Positions 37,649-46,875 of a DNA stretch of 64,000 bases are shown here, in pieces. Position numbers and translations under genes: made by a program. The DNA is from Parabacteroides gordonii MS-1 = DSM 23371. Lineage in GTDB: Bacteria > Bacteroidota > Bacteroidia > Bacteroidales > Tannerellaceae. How positions within the stretch are numbered: the first letter of the stretch is position 1; the number at the start of each line of letters is the position of its first letter. The notes below the pieces were generated by a model. It was given only the letters and a program-made list of their open reading frames with translations, searched no databases and was not told the origin of the DNA. The stretch spans positions 1 to 64,000 of the forward strand of contig NZ_KQ033921.1 in NCBI RefSeq assembly GCF_000969825.1. Reading direction: 5' to 3'.

Positions 37649-38554
37649 CTATTTCAATGGAATAGTATACGATTTCGTCCTTCCGTATCCGGTCAGCACA
37701 AGTCCGTTTTCATAAATATCCACCACACCAAAAGCATTTTTAGACTCTGTTTCAATCATACCTTCCGTCGTTATGCAGGGAATATTTTTATAATAGGCAA
37801 AAGCCCCGGTATGATGATGACCGCTGATCACACATTTCACACAAGAGAAATCGACGATGGTATCCAGTATCTCCTGATCGTTCAATGCGGTAAATTCTGT
37901 AGCAGGATAAATCGGATTATGCGAAAGCACCAGTACTTTCATGCCGTTTTTCTGTGCCTCTTGCAACTGGTCTTTCAGCCATTGCAGTTGTTTGCTACTG
38001 ATACCGCCGTTCCAATCCTGGTCATTATTACGTTTGGATGATTTAATACGATCCAGCATAACCGGCAGTTCAGCTTCTTTCCAGGTGCCTTTTATATTGG
38101 AATAAGAGGCGATTTCATTGGTGTTCAGCATAATAAAAAGCCAGTCTCCTTTCTTAAAGGAATAATACTCTGCGGGCATATCCAACTTGTTAAACAGGTC
38201 TCCATTATTTGTAAAACCTTTGTAATCGTGGTTGCCCGTCGTATGAAAAACAGGAGCATCCAGTTTCTTCAGCAAATCGACCACCGGATCTATGTCAGCA
38301 GGGCTTCTGTCTACTATATCACCCAGATTAATCGTAAACTGCACTTTCTGTTCATTTAAACTATCTATGCAGGAAGTTAGTTTCTCCAAAGAGTTTCTGT
38401 AATAGCGATCCCCATGCGTATCACAATCGCCGTACTGAATATCAGCAATCAGACCAAAACGGATCAGAGGAGAAGTGTCTTGACTAAACATACGTGTTGC
38501 AGAAAAACTGGTTAACAAAACAAAGAGAACTATTAGATATCTGAGATTTTTCAT
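37649..38554 (-). CDS. Exported calcineurin-like metallophosphoesterase
   Basis: A 301-aa protein with an N-terminal signal peptide (ends MFSQ). Two-metal motifs are visible: GLIADIQYGDCDTHGDRYY (DxQ, replacing the common DxH), GDIVDR, GNHDYKG, LSHNP and GHHHTGAF. The DIQYGD opening resembles Mn-dependent ADP-ribose/CDP-alcohol diphosphatases. It acts outside the cytoplasm if exported. Its place just upstream of the sigma gene may be co-transcription rather than shared function. Confidence 0.88.
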   Translation of the reverse strand: MKNLRYLIVLFVLLTSFSATRMFSQDTSPLIRFGLIADIQYGDCDTHGDRYYRNSLEKLTSCIDSLNEQKVQFTINLGDIVDRSPADIDPVVDLLKKLDAPVFHTTGNHDYKGFTNNGDLFNKLDMPAEYYSFKKGDWLFIMLNTNEIASYSNIKGTWKEAELPVMLDRIKSSKRNNDQDWNGGISSKQLQWLKDQLQEAQKNGMKVLVLSHNPIYPATEFTALNDQEILDTIVDFSCVKCVISGHHHTGAFAYYKNIPCITTEGMIETESKNAFGVVDIYENGLVLTGYGRTKSYTIPLK

Positions 38555-38973
38555 ATAATGAGTAATTAACAGGTTCTATACTCTGACAAATGTATTACTA
38601 TTTTCAGAAAAAGAAAAAATATCGCTTACTATTATCTATTTGTCATTTTGATAATTTACCTGCCGGAGATTACTCTATTCTGCCCCGTTACACACAACGG
38701 TTATAAATAAAGCACTCACAAAGACATTGCATTTATCAAAAAGAAATAATCTGCCAATAAATCCAAGCCACAAAACAACAAAACAGCTTATTTACCATCT
38801 TATCGTCTACTTTTCATAAATATACCACTCGCATAGATAATCTGAAAGCAGCCATCCACTCAAGCAATATAGAGTAAAAACATGCTCTACGGCATATACT
38901 TATCTTACAAAAAGTGCTTATTTCATGAAAAAAAGCCCCCTTATTTACATTTGTTAAGTCCAGTCTTTTGCAA

Positions 38974-39015
38974 AAAAAGGTCCGGACTTTTATAAATTTT
39001 CTTCCGGACCTTTTT
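38974..39015. terminator. Orphan intrinsic terminator
   Basis: AAAAAGGTCCGGA and TCCGGACCTTTTT form a perfect 13-bp stem with a 16-base loop, able to work in both directions. No gene ends nearby on either strand. Confidence 0.75.
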
Positions 39016-39273
39016 CAAAAAACACCCGAATGAAATTTTTCAAGGCCTGTGGAAGGTTTAAACGTTAATGTTTGTAACAATATCAAACCCGAATGCAGCT
39101 TTTTAATACCTTTGCCCGTCACTAAAAAAGAGAATACAAGCATATTTTATCACGTATTATTAACTATACATGTCTTTGTGTCATTTTCAACATAAATAAA
39201 AAAAAGCTGTTATAATGATAGGGGTTTTCAAAATATTTCTGTCATACAGATAAAAATTAAAAATAAGACTGAT

Positions 39274-39378
39274 ATGAAATACATATTATTCATTGCTATG
39301 GATTTGGCAGTATATCCTTTCCTGCTATTACTCTTTATAGCTAAAAGTATATTTAGTAAAATACAACCGACACATTAA
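39274..39378 (+). CDS. Possible 34-aa membrane peptide
   Basis: ATG at 39274 opens a frame encoding MKYILFIAMDLAVYPFLLLL followed by FIAKSIFSKIQPTH and a TAA stop. One hydrophobic helix fills most of it. There is no clear ribosome-binding site; a rightward -7-like box lies 160 bp upstream. It could be chance in AT-rich DNA. Confidence 0.3.
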   Translation: MKYILFIAMDLAVYPFLLLLFIAKSIFSKIQPTH

Positions 39379-39442
39379 AACGGCATTTCTTATTTCCCCG
39401 ATTATTCGTACCTTTGTTCTATCAACTTAACAAGGAGCGTTC

Positions 39443-40567
39443 ATGTACTTCAAAGATATAATCGGTCAGGAAGAGATTAAGAAACAATTAATACACTCAG
39501 CTCAGACAGGAGTTGTCCCTCACGCTCAACTCTTTACGGAACAGGGCGGTGCAGGTGCCTTTCCTTTGGCACTGGCTTATGCCCGTTATCTGAATTGTAC
39601 GCATCGCACAGAGAACGATGCCTGCGGGCAATGTCCTTCCTGCCTGAAGTATAACGAACTGGCTCACCCCGACTTACACTTCGTATTCCCTATCGTATCG
39701 AAAAAAGAGAAGAAAAAGGAAGTATGCGACGATTACCTGTCCGAATGGAGAGGTTTTCTGAAAGGCCGCCCTTATTTCAACATAGACGGATGGCTGGATT
39801 ATATCGAAGCCGGTAACTCGCAGGCGTTGATCTATTCGAAGGAAAGTGACGAAATCATCCGTAAACTGAACCTCAAGATATACGAAGCTACTTACCGCAT
39901 CCTGCTGGTCTGGCTACCGGAAAAGTTACATCCTACCTGTGCCAATAAGTTATTAAAAGTGATAGAAGAACCGCCTTTGAATACGGTTATCCTGATGGTA
40001 TCCGAATTACCCGACCAGATATTGGGAACGATCCTGTCGCGTGCACAGCGGATCAATGTCCGTTCCATCCATCCGGAAGCGATCACCGCTGCTATGGTCA
40101 CACAGTTCGGACTGGCTCCTGACGATGCCAAACATGTAGCTCACCTGGCTAATGGCAGTTATCTGAAGGCTGTCGAAGCAATCAGCCTGAGCGAAGAAAA
40201 CAGTTTCTATCTGGAACAGTTCAAGACGATGATGCGTAACTCATGGGCACGCAACGTAAAAGGAATGAAAGCGATGGGTGATGTGCTCGCCAGCATCGGA
40301 CGTGAACGACAGAAGAACTTCCTGCAATATTGCCAACATCTGATCCGTGAGAATTTCATGTACCGCTTCCAGTCACCCGACCTCAATTATATGAATCTGG
40401 ATGAAGCAGGATTCGCCACCAAGTTCGCCCCCTACGTGAACGAACGAAATGTATTCGACATCATGGAAGAACTGGCTAAAGCGGAACGCCATATCACACA
40501 GAACGTAAATGCCAAAATGGTATTCTTCGATCTGTCTCTCAGGCTTACGGTACTGATAAAGAGATAA
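39443..40567 (+). CDS. holB: DNA polymerase III subunit delta'
   Basis: A 374-aa clamp-loader subunit. It opens FKDIIGQEEIKKQLIHSAQTG, carries the four-Cys zinc module (CTHRTENDACGQCPSC), and has KLLKVIEEPPLNTVILMVSE and LSRAQRINVRSI, standard in delta'. The P-loop is degenerate (EQGGAGAFP), as expected for a non-ATPase delta'. A TACCTTTG box lies 27 bp upstream. It is convergent with the MATE gene only 5 bp away. Confidence 0.93.
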   Translation: MYFKDIIGQEEIKKQLIHSAQTGVVPHAQLFTEQGGAGAFPLALAYARYLNCTHRTENDACGQCPSCLKYNELAHPDLHFVFPIVSKKEKKKEVCDDYLSEWRGFLKGRPYFNIDGWLDYIEAGNSQALIYSKESDEIIRKLNLKIYEATYRILLVWLPEKLHPTCANKLLKVIEEPPLNTVILMVSELPDQILGTILSRAQRINVRSIHPEAITAAMVTQFGLAPDDAKHVAHLANGSYLKAVEAISLSEENSFYLEQFKTMMRNSWARNVKGMKAMGDVLASIGRERQKNFLQYCQHLIRENFMYRFQSPDLNYMNLDEAGFATKFAPYVNERNVFDIMEELAKAERHITQNVNAKMVFFDLSLRLTVLIKR

Positions 40568-40572
40568 TATCC

Positions 40573-41895
40573 TTATATCTTCTTATTTCTCCAATTCCCT
40601 TTCCAAAGATAGAAGAACGAGATCAGCAGCATCCCGTTGTAAGCAAATTCCGTCGTCCAGCAAACGGCAACATCAGCCATCAGCCAGACTCCAATAAAAT
40701 AGGTATAAGCCACATATACGAAGATACTTGCCATATCGATCAACAAGGCCGATTGTGTATTTCCGGTGCCCGACACACTAAAGAAATAGATAAAAGCCGG
40801 AACAGCCAGTAGATAAGAAGAAAGCATCACCCATAGAGAAGGGATAGAACTCTGTATCAAATCCGGATTATCCGTATATATCCTTAAAACCAGATCCGGG
40901 AATAAGGCGAGTAGTGCACTTATAGGCAACACGAAGAAATAACACAGCCGCATCATACGTCCACATAATCCCATCACCTGATCAGATTTCCCCTGGCCGA
41001 TCAAATTACTGACCAACGAGCTTGAAGTAGAAGCAAACGCATTGACAAACATAAACAGGAAAGAAGATATACTACGCACCACATTCGTAATAGCCAACGG
41101 CCGTTCCCCCTGATGTTCCATCACGACAAAGAAGATGAACCAACCGATAAATGCAATGCCATGCTGCACCATAATCCAGATAGATACATTTAATATCTGT
41201 TTCAACATCCGGAAATCGATCCCGGTGAAACTGAACATGGCATATTTCTTATAATCGATTTTCTTCCATGTATAAATAATAAAGAACAGCACCGATACAG
41301 CTTCCGAGATAGAGGAAGCAATAGCTGCTCCGGCAATCCCTAAGGCCGGAAATCCGAATTTACCGAATATCAGGACATAATTCAGCATCACATTCGTCAG
41401 CACCATTACTACAGAGTTGGCTGTCAGTATCTTCGTCTTGGTTATACCCACATAGAAAGCCCTGAACATAACTGCCACGAATGAGAAGAAGAAACCGTAA
41501 ACACGCCAGTCGATATAACTCATCGTCGCATGATACACGTCATCCGAACCGATCAGCTTCCGCAAGATAACAGGAGAATAGAAATGGGAAACTGTAAATA
41601 AAGTAGCGGCAAGTAGTAACAGGAAAAGCGAACCTTGCATAAATACCGGGCCGATCCGTGTATAATCATGTGCCCCATTCCTTCGTGCCATCAATACCTG
41701 CGCCCCGACACTAAAGCCGAACCCCAGCATATAAATAACCAGATAATAGACTCCGGCCAATGCCGACGCACCAAGTTCCACCTCTCCTACCCTTCCCAGG
41801 TAAGCCGTATCTGTTAACCCGATCATGTGCTCCATCAGCAAACTGATAAGTACAGGATAGGTGATTTGCCAAATTTGTTTATTCGTAAATTGCAT
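40573..41895 (-). CDS. MATE-family multidrug/metabolite efflux transporter
   Basis: A 440-aa inner-membrane protein with about 12 hydrophobic segments in two halves, opening QIWQITYPVLISLLMEHMIGLTDTAYLGRVGEVELGA, characteristic of the DinF/NorM type. It exports organic cations or metabolites with an ion gradient (family knowledge). A minus-strand TACCTTTG (41917-41924) lies about 25 bp upstream. Substrate unknown. Confidence 0.92.
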   Translation of the reverse strand: MQFTNKQIWQITYPVLISLLMEHMIGLTDTAYLGRVGEVELGASALAGVYYLVIYMLGFGFSVGAQVLMARRNGAHDYTRIGPVFMQGSLFLLLLAATLFTVSHFYSPVILRKLIGSDDVYHATMSYIDWRVYGFFFSFVAVMFRAFYVGITKTKILTANSVVMVLTNVMLNYVLIFGKFGFPALGIAGAAIASSISEAVSVLFFIIYTWKKIDYKKYAMFSFTGIDFRMLKQILNVSIWIMVQHGIAFIGWFIFFVVMEHQGERPLAITNVVRSISSFLFMFVNAFASTSSSLVSNLIGQGKSDQVMGLCGRMMRLCYFFVLPISALLALFPDLVLRIYTDNPDLIQSSIPSLWVMLSSYLLAVPAFIYFFSVSGTGNTQSALLIDMASIFVYVAYTYFIGVWLMADVAVCWTTEFAYNGMLLISFFYLWKGNWRNKKI

Positions 41896-42102
41896 ATTGG
41901 ATATTCAAAAGGGCTGCAAAGGTAGTAATAAGATACTTTCCATACAATATAACGTATAAATATCCGTTTATCAATTTGTCATACTATAGCGGGTAAATCA
42001 GATTACTATGGCGACTATTTGGAATTAGTATCACGAGTAATATTTTTTAACGTATTAAAATGACAAGGAAAGAAGAAGATACATAACATAAAGATATAAA
42101 CG

Positions 42103-43098
42103 ATGAGCCTCAAAATATTCCTGACACTCCTCATGACCGTTTGCTTTTGCAGCTGCAACGGACAAAATACAAATGCCAACAGCATTACCTCTGCCGTACC
42201 GATGCCAATCAACCGGTTCGATAAAGAATTGTTCCAATTGATCAATTCGGACGACACAACCCTTAATCAGCAGTTATTAGCCAAATATCCGCAAATGACC
42301 GAAATACTGGGTAAAGGCATCCTCAACATGCAGTCGCCGGATCTTCCGGGATTCTTTACCAAACTCGAAAACTTTTATTCGGAACCGACCTTGAAGAAGC
42401 TGTACGGCGATGCCATCCAAAAGTACGACTCCGTAGCAGGGCTGGAACAATCCCTGGGTAATGCCTTCGCCTGGATACACGAAAACTTCCCGACTATGCA
42501 AATACCGGCTTTATATATGCACGTCTCCGGTTTCAACCAGAATGTATTGGTGGGTGACAGCTTATTATCTCTGTCCATCGATAAATATATGGGAGAAGAT
42601 TATCCTTTATATCAGGACTTCTTTTATGACTATCAACGTAGTAAAATGCAACCCTCGCATGTAGTGCCCGATTATGTTGCAGGCTGGTTGATGTCCGAAT
42701 ATCCGTTCGACGGAAAAGAGAACGTACTGCTCGACCGGATGATTTACGAAGGAAAGATAAAATATATGGTTCTGCTGGCTTTGCCCGAAATGACGCCGGC
42801 CAACTTGTTCGGTTATACCGACCAATCATGGGAATGGTGTAAAAATAATGAAGCGAACTTATGGAAAGCGATCGTAGAGCGTAAGCATTTATACACCCCC
42901 GATCAAATGACGACCATGAAGTATTTCGAAGATATGCCCGCTCATTTCCTGACCAGCGATGCTCCCGGAAATATCGGAAGCTGGATCGGCTTGCAGATCA
43001 TCACTCAATATATGAATGAAACAAATGCGACTCCCGAAGCACTGATGAACAACAACAATCCGCAGGAGATTCTGACATTATCGAAGTACAAACCATAG
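42103..43098 (+). CDS. gldB: Gliding-motility-type lipoprotein GldB
   Basis: A 331-aa lipoprotein (lipobox CFCSC). The sequence runs INRFDKELFQL, YPQMTEILGKGI, LGNAFAWIHENFPTMQIPALYMHVSGFNQNVLVGDSLLSLSIDKYMGEDYPLY, followed by MSEYPFDG and SWIGLQIITQYMN, which match GldB and the related DUF2268 zincin-like fold. In gliding Bacteroidetes it is needed for motility; in non-motile gut species its role is unsettled. It is encoded alone. Confidence 0.85.
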   Translation: MSLKIFLTLLMTVCFCSCNGQNTNANSITSAVPMPINRFDKELFQLINSDDTTLNQQLLAKYPQMTEILGKGILNMQSPDLPGFFTKLENFYSEPTLKKLYGDAIQKYDSVAGLEQSLGNAFAWIHENFPTMQIPALYMHVSGFNQNVLVGDSLLSLSIDKYMGEDYPLYQDFFYDYQRSKMQPSHVVPDYVAGWLMSEYPFDGKENVLLDRMIYEGKIKYMVLLALPEMTPANLFGYTDQSWEWCKNNEANLWKAIVERKHLYTPDQMTTMKYFEDMPAHFLTSDAPGNIGSWIGLQIITQYMNETNATPEALMNNNNPQEILTLSKYKP

Positions 43099-43175
43099 GA
43101 CATAAAAAAACCGCCCTATTCTCACGAACAAGACGGATAACCTAATCTAACTTAATTCTAATACCATGAAAAACA

Positions 43176-44792
43176 CTATATCTTAATAACAGGACTTGAA
43201 GAAAAAAGTTCAACTACCCTGTTTATTTTTATTTCTTTCACAAAATAAAGATCGTGAGATACCAGCAGCACCGTACCGTTATAGTCCTTTATTGCTGCTG
43301 TTATTATATTAACACTCTGTATATCCAAATTGTTCGTCGGTTCATCCAAAATAAACAAATCGGGTGTACTATTGCTAACCATCAGGCAACAGATCGCCAG
43401 GCGCATCTTCTCTCCCCCGCTTAGTTTTGAACAGCTTTTATCCCAGGTGCCGACCGGGAAAAGAAAACGGCTCAGTATCATTTTTAACTCATGTTCCGGT
43501 TTGGCAAACAGGTTAAATTGCTCCAACTGCTCAAAAACCGTAAGATGAGGTTGCACGATCGAATATTCCTGGTCGATATAGATATATTTAAAGTCTGCAC
43601 GGGTAATAGTTCCTTCCGTCGGTTCCAGTTCTCCCAAGAGTAATTTCAGTAAGGTTGTCTTTCCCGCACCGTTATTTCCGCTGAACCGGATACGGTCGCC
43701 GCTTTTTATTTGCAGGTTCAACGGATCTTGCCACAAACGGCTTTCGCCATATCCAAAGTTCACGTCTTTGGCCGTTACCAATATCTTTCCTATATGAAGA
43801 TCCGGTGAATTAAAATCCGTTTTCATCTGCCGCATATTAGGCAAAGCAGTCTGTATATCCGCAATGGAAGAGCTGATCGCACTCATTTTATCATCGTGTA
43901 CGTTCTTTAATTTAACGGTACTATTCTCTGCGCCCTCCTTCATGGCCCCCATCATTATCCGGGGAATGCCTTTTTTTACAGCGTTTTTCTCTCCCCTTGA
44001 ACTCGATTTATTCTTTCTCTCGAGTGCTTCCCTGGCTATCTTCTTTGCCAGACGCAACTCTTTTTCTTTTTCACTTAATTGATTTTGCAAGGCAGCCAGG
44101 GCTTGTTCCTTCTGTTCCTTGTAGAATTCATAATTACCGCCATAGAGCGAAATGGTGCTTCTGTCCAGTTCGCAGGTATAAGGCAGCAGGTTCAATAAAG
44201 TCCTGTCGTGGCTCACGATAAGCATTGTGGCACGACTCGACTCAATGAAACCGTATAACTTATTTCTGCTTCCGGTATCCAGATGGTTGGTCGGTTCATC
44301 CATCAGTATAATTCCCGGAGAATGAATTTGCAGGCCCGACAGGAATACTTTTGTCTTTTCACCGCCACTAAGCGTACACATGGGCTGATCCAACCGGATA
44401 TGCTGCAATCCCCAAAAGGAAAGAGCCGCCAGACAACGTTCCTCGATATTCCAGTCATCATCCAGAGCGGTAAAATTTCCGATAGATGCATCCCCGGCAA
44501 TAATGGCCTGCAAGGCTTTAATTTTAGACTCTACCTGTAAGGCCTGCATAACCGTCAACTGATCGTATTGCCCGAAATGCTGGGGCACATAATAAGGTTG
44601 GGAAGAACAAACGACTTCGCCCGAAACAGGTTTCAAACCTCCTTCAATAATACGTAGCAAAGTAGATTTACCGGAACCGTTATTTCCGACCAATGAGACT
44701 TGTTCTCCTTTATTTACCGTCAAATTAATATTCTGAAACAGTGGTTCTTTATCCGCATGGATATAGCTAAGCTGCTGTACTGATATGCACAT
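43176..44792 (-). CDS. ABC-F family ATPase (candidate ribosome-protection protein)
   Basis: A 538-aa soluble protein with two ATPase cassettes and no membrane segments. Cassette 1 has Walker A GNNGSGKST (36-44), signature LSGGEK (141-146), Walker B ILMDEPTNHLD. A charged linker of about 215-330 forms the ribosome-contacting interdomain. Cassette 2 has Walker A GNNGAGKTT (372-380), LSGGEKMRLA and FILDEPTNNLD. ABC-F proteins act in the ribosomal E site; some remove antibiotics. The long leader with a small ORF and an intrinsic terminator just upstream suggests drug- or translation-dependent attenuation, which is typical of the resistance-type members. Which class it belongs to cannot be decided here. 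Confidence 0.92.
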   Translation of the reverse strand: MCISVQQLSYIHADKEPLFQNINLTVNKGEQVSLVGNNGSGKSTLLRIIEGGLKPVSGEVVCSSQPYYVPQHFGQYDQLTVMQALQVESKIKALQAIIAGDASIGNFTALDDDWNIEERCLAALSFWGLQHIRLDQPMCTLSGGEKTKVFLSGLQIHSPGIILMDEPTNHLDTGSRNKLYGFIESSRATMLIVSHDRTLLNLLPYTCELDRSTISLYGGNYEFYKEQKEQALAALQNQLSEKEKELRLAKKIAREALERKNKSSSRGEKNAVKKGIPRIMMGAMKEGAENSTVKLKNVHDDKMSAISSSIADIQTALPNMRQMKTDFNSPDLHIGKILVTAKDVNFGYGESRLWQDPLNLQIKSGDRIRFSGNNGAGKTTLLKLLLGELEPTEGTITRADFKYIYIDQEYSIVQPHLTVFEQLEQFNLFAKPEHELKMILSRFLFPVGTWDKSCSKLSGGEKMRLAICCLMVSNSTPDLFILDEPTNNLDIQSVNIITAAIKDYNGTVLLVSHDLYFVKEIKINRVVELFSSSPVIKI

Positions 44793-45025
44793 AGACTAAT
44801 TGCTTTAAAAATGTTAGAAACTAAAGTGGATTAAAAACGTGCCTGAGAGTGGCACTCAGATAGCCGGGAAGGTATATAAGGAAAAGGTAATATAAACAAT
44901 GGGGGTGAAACCATTTTAAGGCACCTCTTAATTAGTATGTAAACCGGCTTTACTTAAGATATTTTCATCGGAGTATTTATAAAATTATGCGGCAAAGATA
45001 AGAATACTTTTTGTATATATCCAAA
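44793..45025 (-). promoter_or_regulatory. Attenuator-type leader of the ABC-F gene
   Basis: Reading leftward: -33 TTTGG (45021-45025), -7 TATCTTTG (44993-45000), then about 190 bases of leader. A terminator GTGCC-N7-GGCAC-GTTTTT lies at about 44833-44854. An upstream GTGCCT (just before the leader ORF, about 44920-44925) repeats the 5' arm of the terminator and can pair with its 3' arm AGGCAC, giving mutually exclusive structures. The leader ORF runs through the terminator 5' and 3' arms. This layout fits transcription attenuation coupled to leader translation (inference). Confidence 0.65.
44831..44914 (-). CDS. 27-aa leader peptide of the ABC-F gene
   Basis: ATG at 44914 is preceded by AAGAGGTG, an unusually good Shine-Dalgarno for this genome, and the frame ends at TAA 44831-44833 inside the T-run of the terminator. 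The peptide begins MVSPPLFILPFPYIPSRL and ends SQARF. It is proline-rich with a PP pair near the start, which could favour ribosome pausing. Its position over the terminator hairpin, 39 bp before the ABC-F start, suggests a regulatory rather than structural role. Confidence 0.55.
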   Translation of the reverse strand: MVSPPLFILPFPYIPSRLSECHSQARF

Positions 45026-45084
45026 TATTATGCAAATTCAATCTAAAACTATGTTTGCCTCCCACCCTCCCCTTTATTAGTCTG

Positions 45085-46875
45085 TCAGGGACGGAAAAAC
45101 GGTAACCGCTTATCTTCTTCAGCAAATAAAATGGCTGTTTTCACCAATGCCAGATGAGAATAAGCCTGCGGGAAATTCCCCAATTGTTCTTTTGTATCGA
45201 AGTCGATATCTTCACTGAACAATCCCAAATGGTTCGAATATTTCAGTATCTCATCAAACAAAAGCCTGGCCTCATCTTTCCGTCCGGTAACAAACAAGGC
45301 TTGTATCAGCCAGAACGTACAGATCGTAAAAGCAGAGGAAGGCATACCGAAATCATCCGCACTATTATAGCGATACATCAGTCCTTTATGGAAAAGAGCC
45401 TTTTTCACGGCATCAACAGTCTTAATATACCGTACATCATCCGCCTGAATAAACCCGTAAGGCTCCATCAATAACAGAGACGAATCCAATGCCAGGTTAT
45501 CATACGTCTGGGAGAAACTCTGTATCTCCTCTTTCCAACCCTGTTCAAACACGTCTTTCCGTATTTCATCCGCTTCCTTTTGCCAGAGTTCGCAATAACC
45601 GGGTTTATCCAATAAAGAAGCAATCCGGACTCCACGATCCAAAGCCACCCAGCACATCACCTTCGAGGATACGAAGTGACGGCTCTCCCCTCTGATCTCC
45701 CAGATACCTTTATCCGGCTTCCTCCAATCGTCCGTCACCATAGAAAGGATGCTTTTCACCATTTCCCACATATCTTCTATTTCATCCAACGTTCCGGGCA
45801 TCAAACGATAATACTGGTAGATCAGATCCATCAGGTAACCGAACGAATCATTCTGCCGTTGATGGTAAGCGTCGTTGCCGATCCTTACCGGCCCGGAGTT
45901 TTTATAGCCGGACAGATGGGATAAAATTGTCTCTGTCAATAACCGTTCTCCCCGGATGCCATACATAATCTGATAGGACTCATGACGGGCAACAAAGGTA
46001 GATTGTATGAAACGCATAAAACGTTTAGCCGCCCCTGCATGGCCGATTTGGAATAAGGTTTCGATTGACATGGATGCATCCCTCAGCCAGCAGAAGCGGT
46101 AATCCCAGTTACGCACGTCCCCGATCGTTTCCGGAAGACTGGTGGTAAGAGCTGCCAGAACAGCTCCGTTATAGTACGACATCAACTTCAGTATCAACAG
46201 ACTGCGTTCGATGACTTCGTTATATAAGGTATATTTCTTTGTCCGGTTCGTCCAGTTCAACCAATAAACAAGCGTACGGCAATATTCCAGTTTTTCCCGT
46301 TCGATATCGATCGGTATCACCTTTTCATTATAAGAAAGAAGGAAGAATTCATCCTTTTCGAGGACGATCTCCTTCTGCTCGACAATATGCATTAAGGGTA
46401 TGGAAGAATACAAATATTGACGGTCTTTATTTTCAAAACAACAATAGGTTTCAAGATATTGCGAAGTCATGTTATAAACGACCTTTCCCCGGGCATAGTT
46501 CGGGGCCGGATTGTAATCCACCTTAAAACGGGGAGCGCCTTTTACCGGATGGATATACCGGTAAAGTTCTGCCGGAAGATAATGTTCATTGTCTCTCGAA
46601 CGGTAACAAGGCATAAAATCCAAGACCACAAACTCATCTGTTTCAGAATAAAAACGGGTTTGCAGGATATTGGTATGAGGCATGTACGATTGTGATATCT
46701 GATAACTTTCATCCACTTCAAACCCGAAGTTTCCACCTTTCTCCCTGTCGAGCAGAGAGGCAAAAACAGACGGGGAGTCAAAATCAGGCAAACACAACCA
46801 TTCGATGTTCCCCGTTTCCGAGATAAGAGCTGCCGTACGGCAATTACCTATAACTCCATAATTCAGATTATTCAT
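45085..46875 (-). CDS. Glycoside hydrolase family 15 (glucoamylase/trehalase-type)
   Basis: A 596-aa cytosolic protein. It has the GH15 N-terminal beta-sandwich (NYGVIGNCRTAALISETGNIEWLCLPDFDSPSVFASLLD) and the (alpha/alpha)6 barrel with RNWDYRFCWLRDAS and KGIWEIRGESRHFVSSKVMCWVALDRG, containing a candidate catalytic Glu. There is no signal peptide. It starts inside the stop of the trehalose synthase gene (ATGA overlap), so translation is coupled. Given this partner, hydrolysis of trehalose or a related alpha-glucoside is the best guess; some GH15 members are known trehalases. Confidence 0.9.
   Translation of the reverse strand: MNNLNYGVIGNCRTAALISETGNIEWLCLPDFDSPSVFASLLDREKGGNFGFEVDESYQISQSYMPHTNILQTRFYSETDEFVVLDFMPCYRSRDNEHYLPAELYRYIHPVKGAPRFKVDYNPAPNYARGKVVYNMTSQYLETYCCFENKDRQYLYSSIPLMHIVEQKEIVLEKDEFFLLSYNEKVIPIDIEREKLEYCRTLVYWLNWTNRTKKYTLYNEVIERSLLILKLMSYYNGAVLAALTTSLPETIGDVRNWDYRFCWLRDASMSIETLFQIGHAGAAKRFMRFIQSTFVARHESYQIMYGIRGERLLTETILSHLSGYKNSGPVRIGNDAYHQRQNDSFGYLMDLIYQYYRLMPGTLDEIEDMWEMVKSILSMVTDDWRKPDKGIWEIRGESRHFVSSKVMCWVALDRGVRIASLLDKPGYCELWQKEADEIRKDVFEQGWKEEIQSFSQTYDNLALDSSLLLMEPYGFIQADDVRYIKTVDAVKKALFHKGLMYRYNSADDFGMPSSAFTICTFWLIQALFVTGRKDEARLLFDEILKYSNHLGLFSEDIDFDTKEQLGNFPQAYSHLALVKTAILFAEEDKRLPFFRP

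Larger units (their letters stand above)
38555..39442. other. 888-bp AT-rich gap with orphan terminator and promoter-like boxes
   Basis: No gene of normal size is present. It holds two rightward -7-like boxes, TACATTTG (38946-38953) and TACCTTTG (39107-39114), a strong hairpin terminator (38974-39015) and a 34-codon frame (39274-39378). The terminator has no annotated gene before it, so a short untranslated RNA is possible. Another TACCTTTG (39409-39416) is placed as the holB promoter. Confidence 0.5.

Noticed and set aside
38555-39442. Search for tRNA or rRNA genes in the long gap
   Set aside because: No cloverleaf-like arms or conserved tRNA/rRNA sequence seen here or elsewhere in the window.
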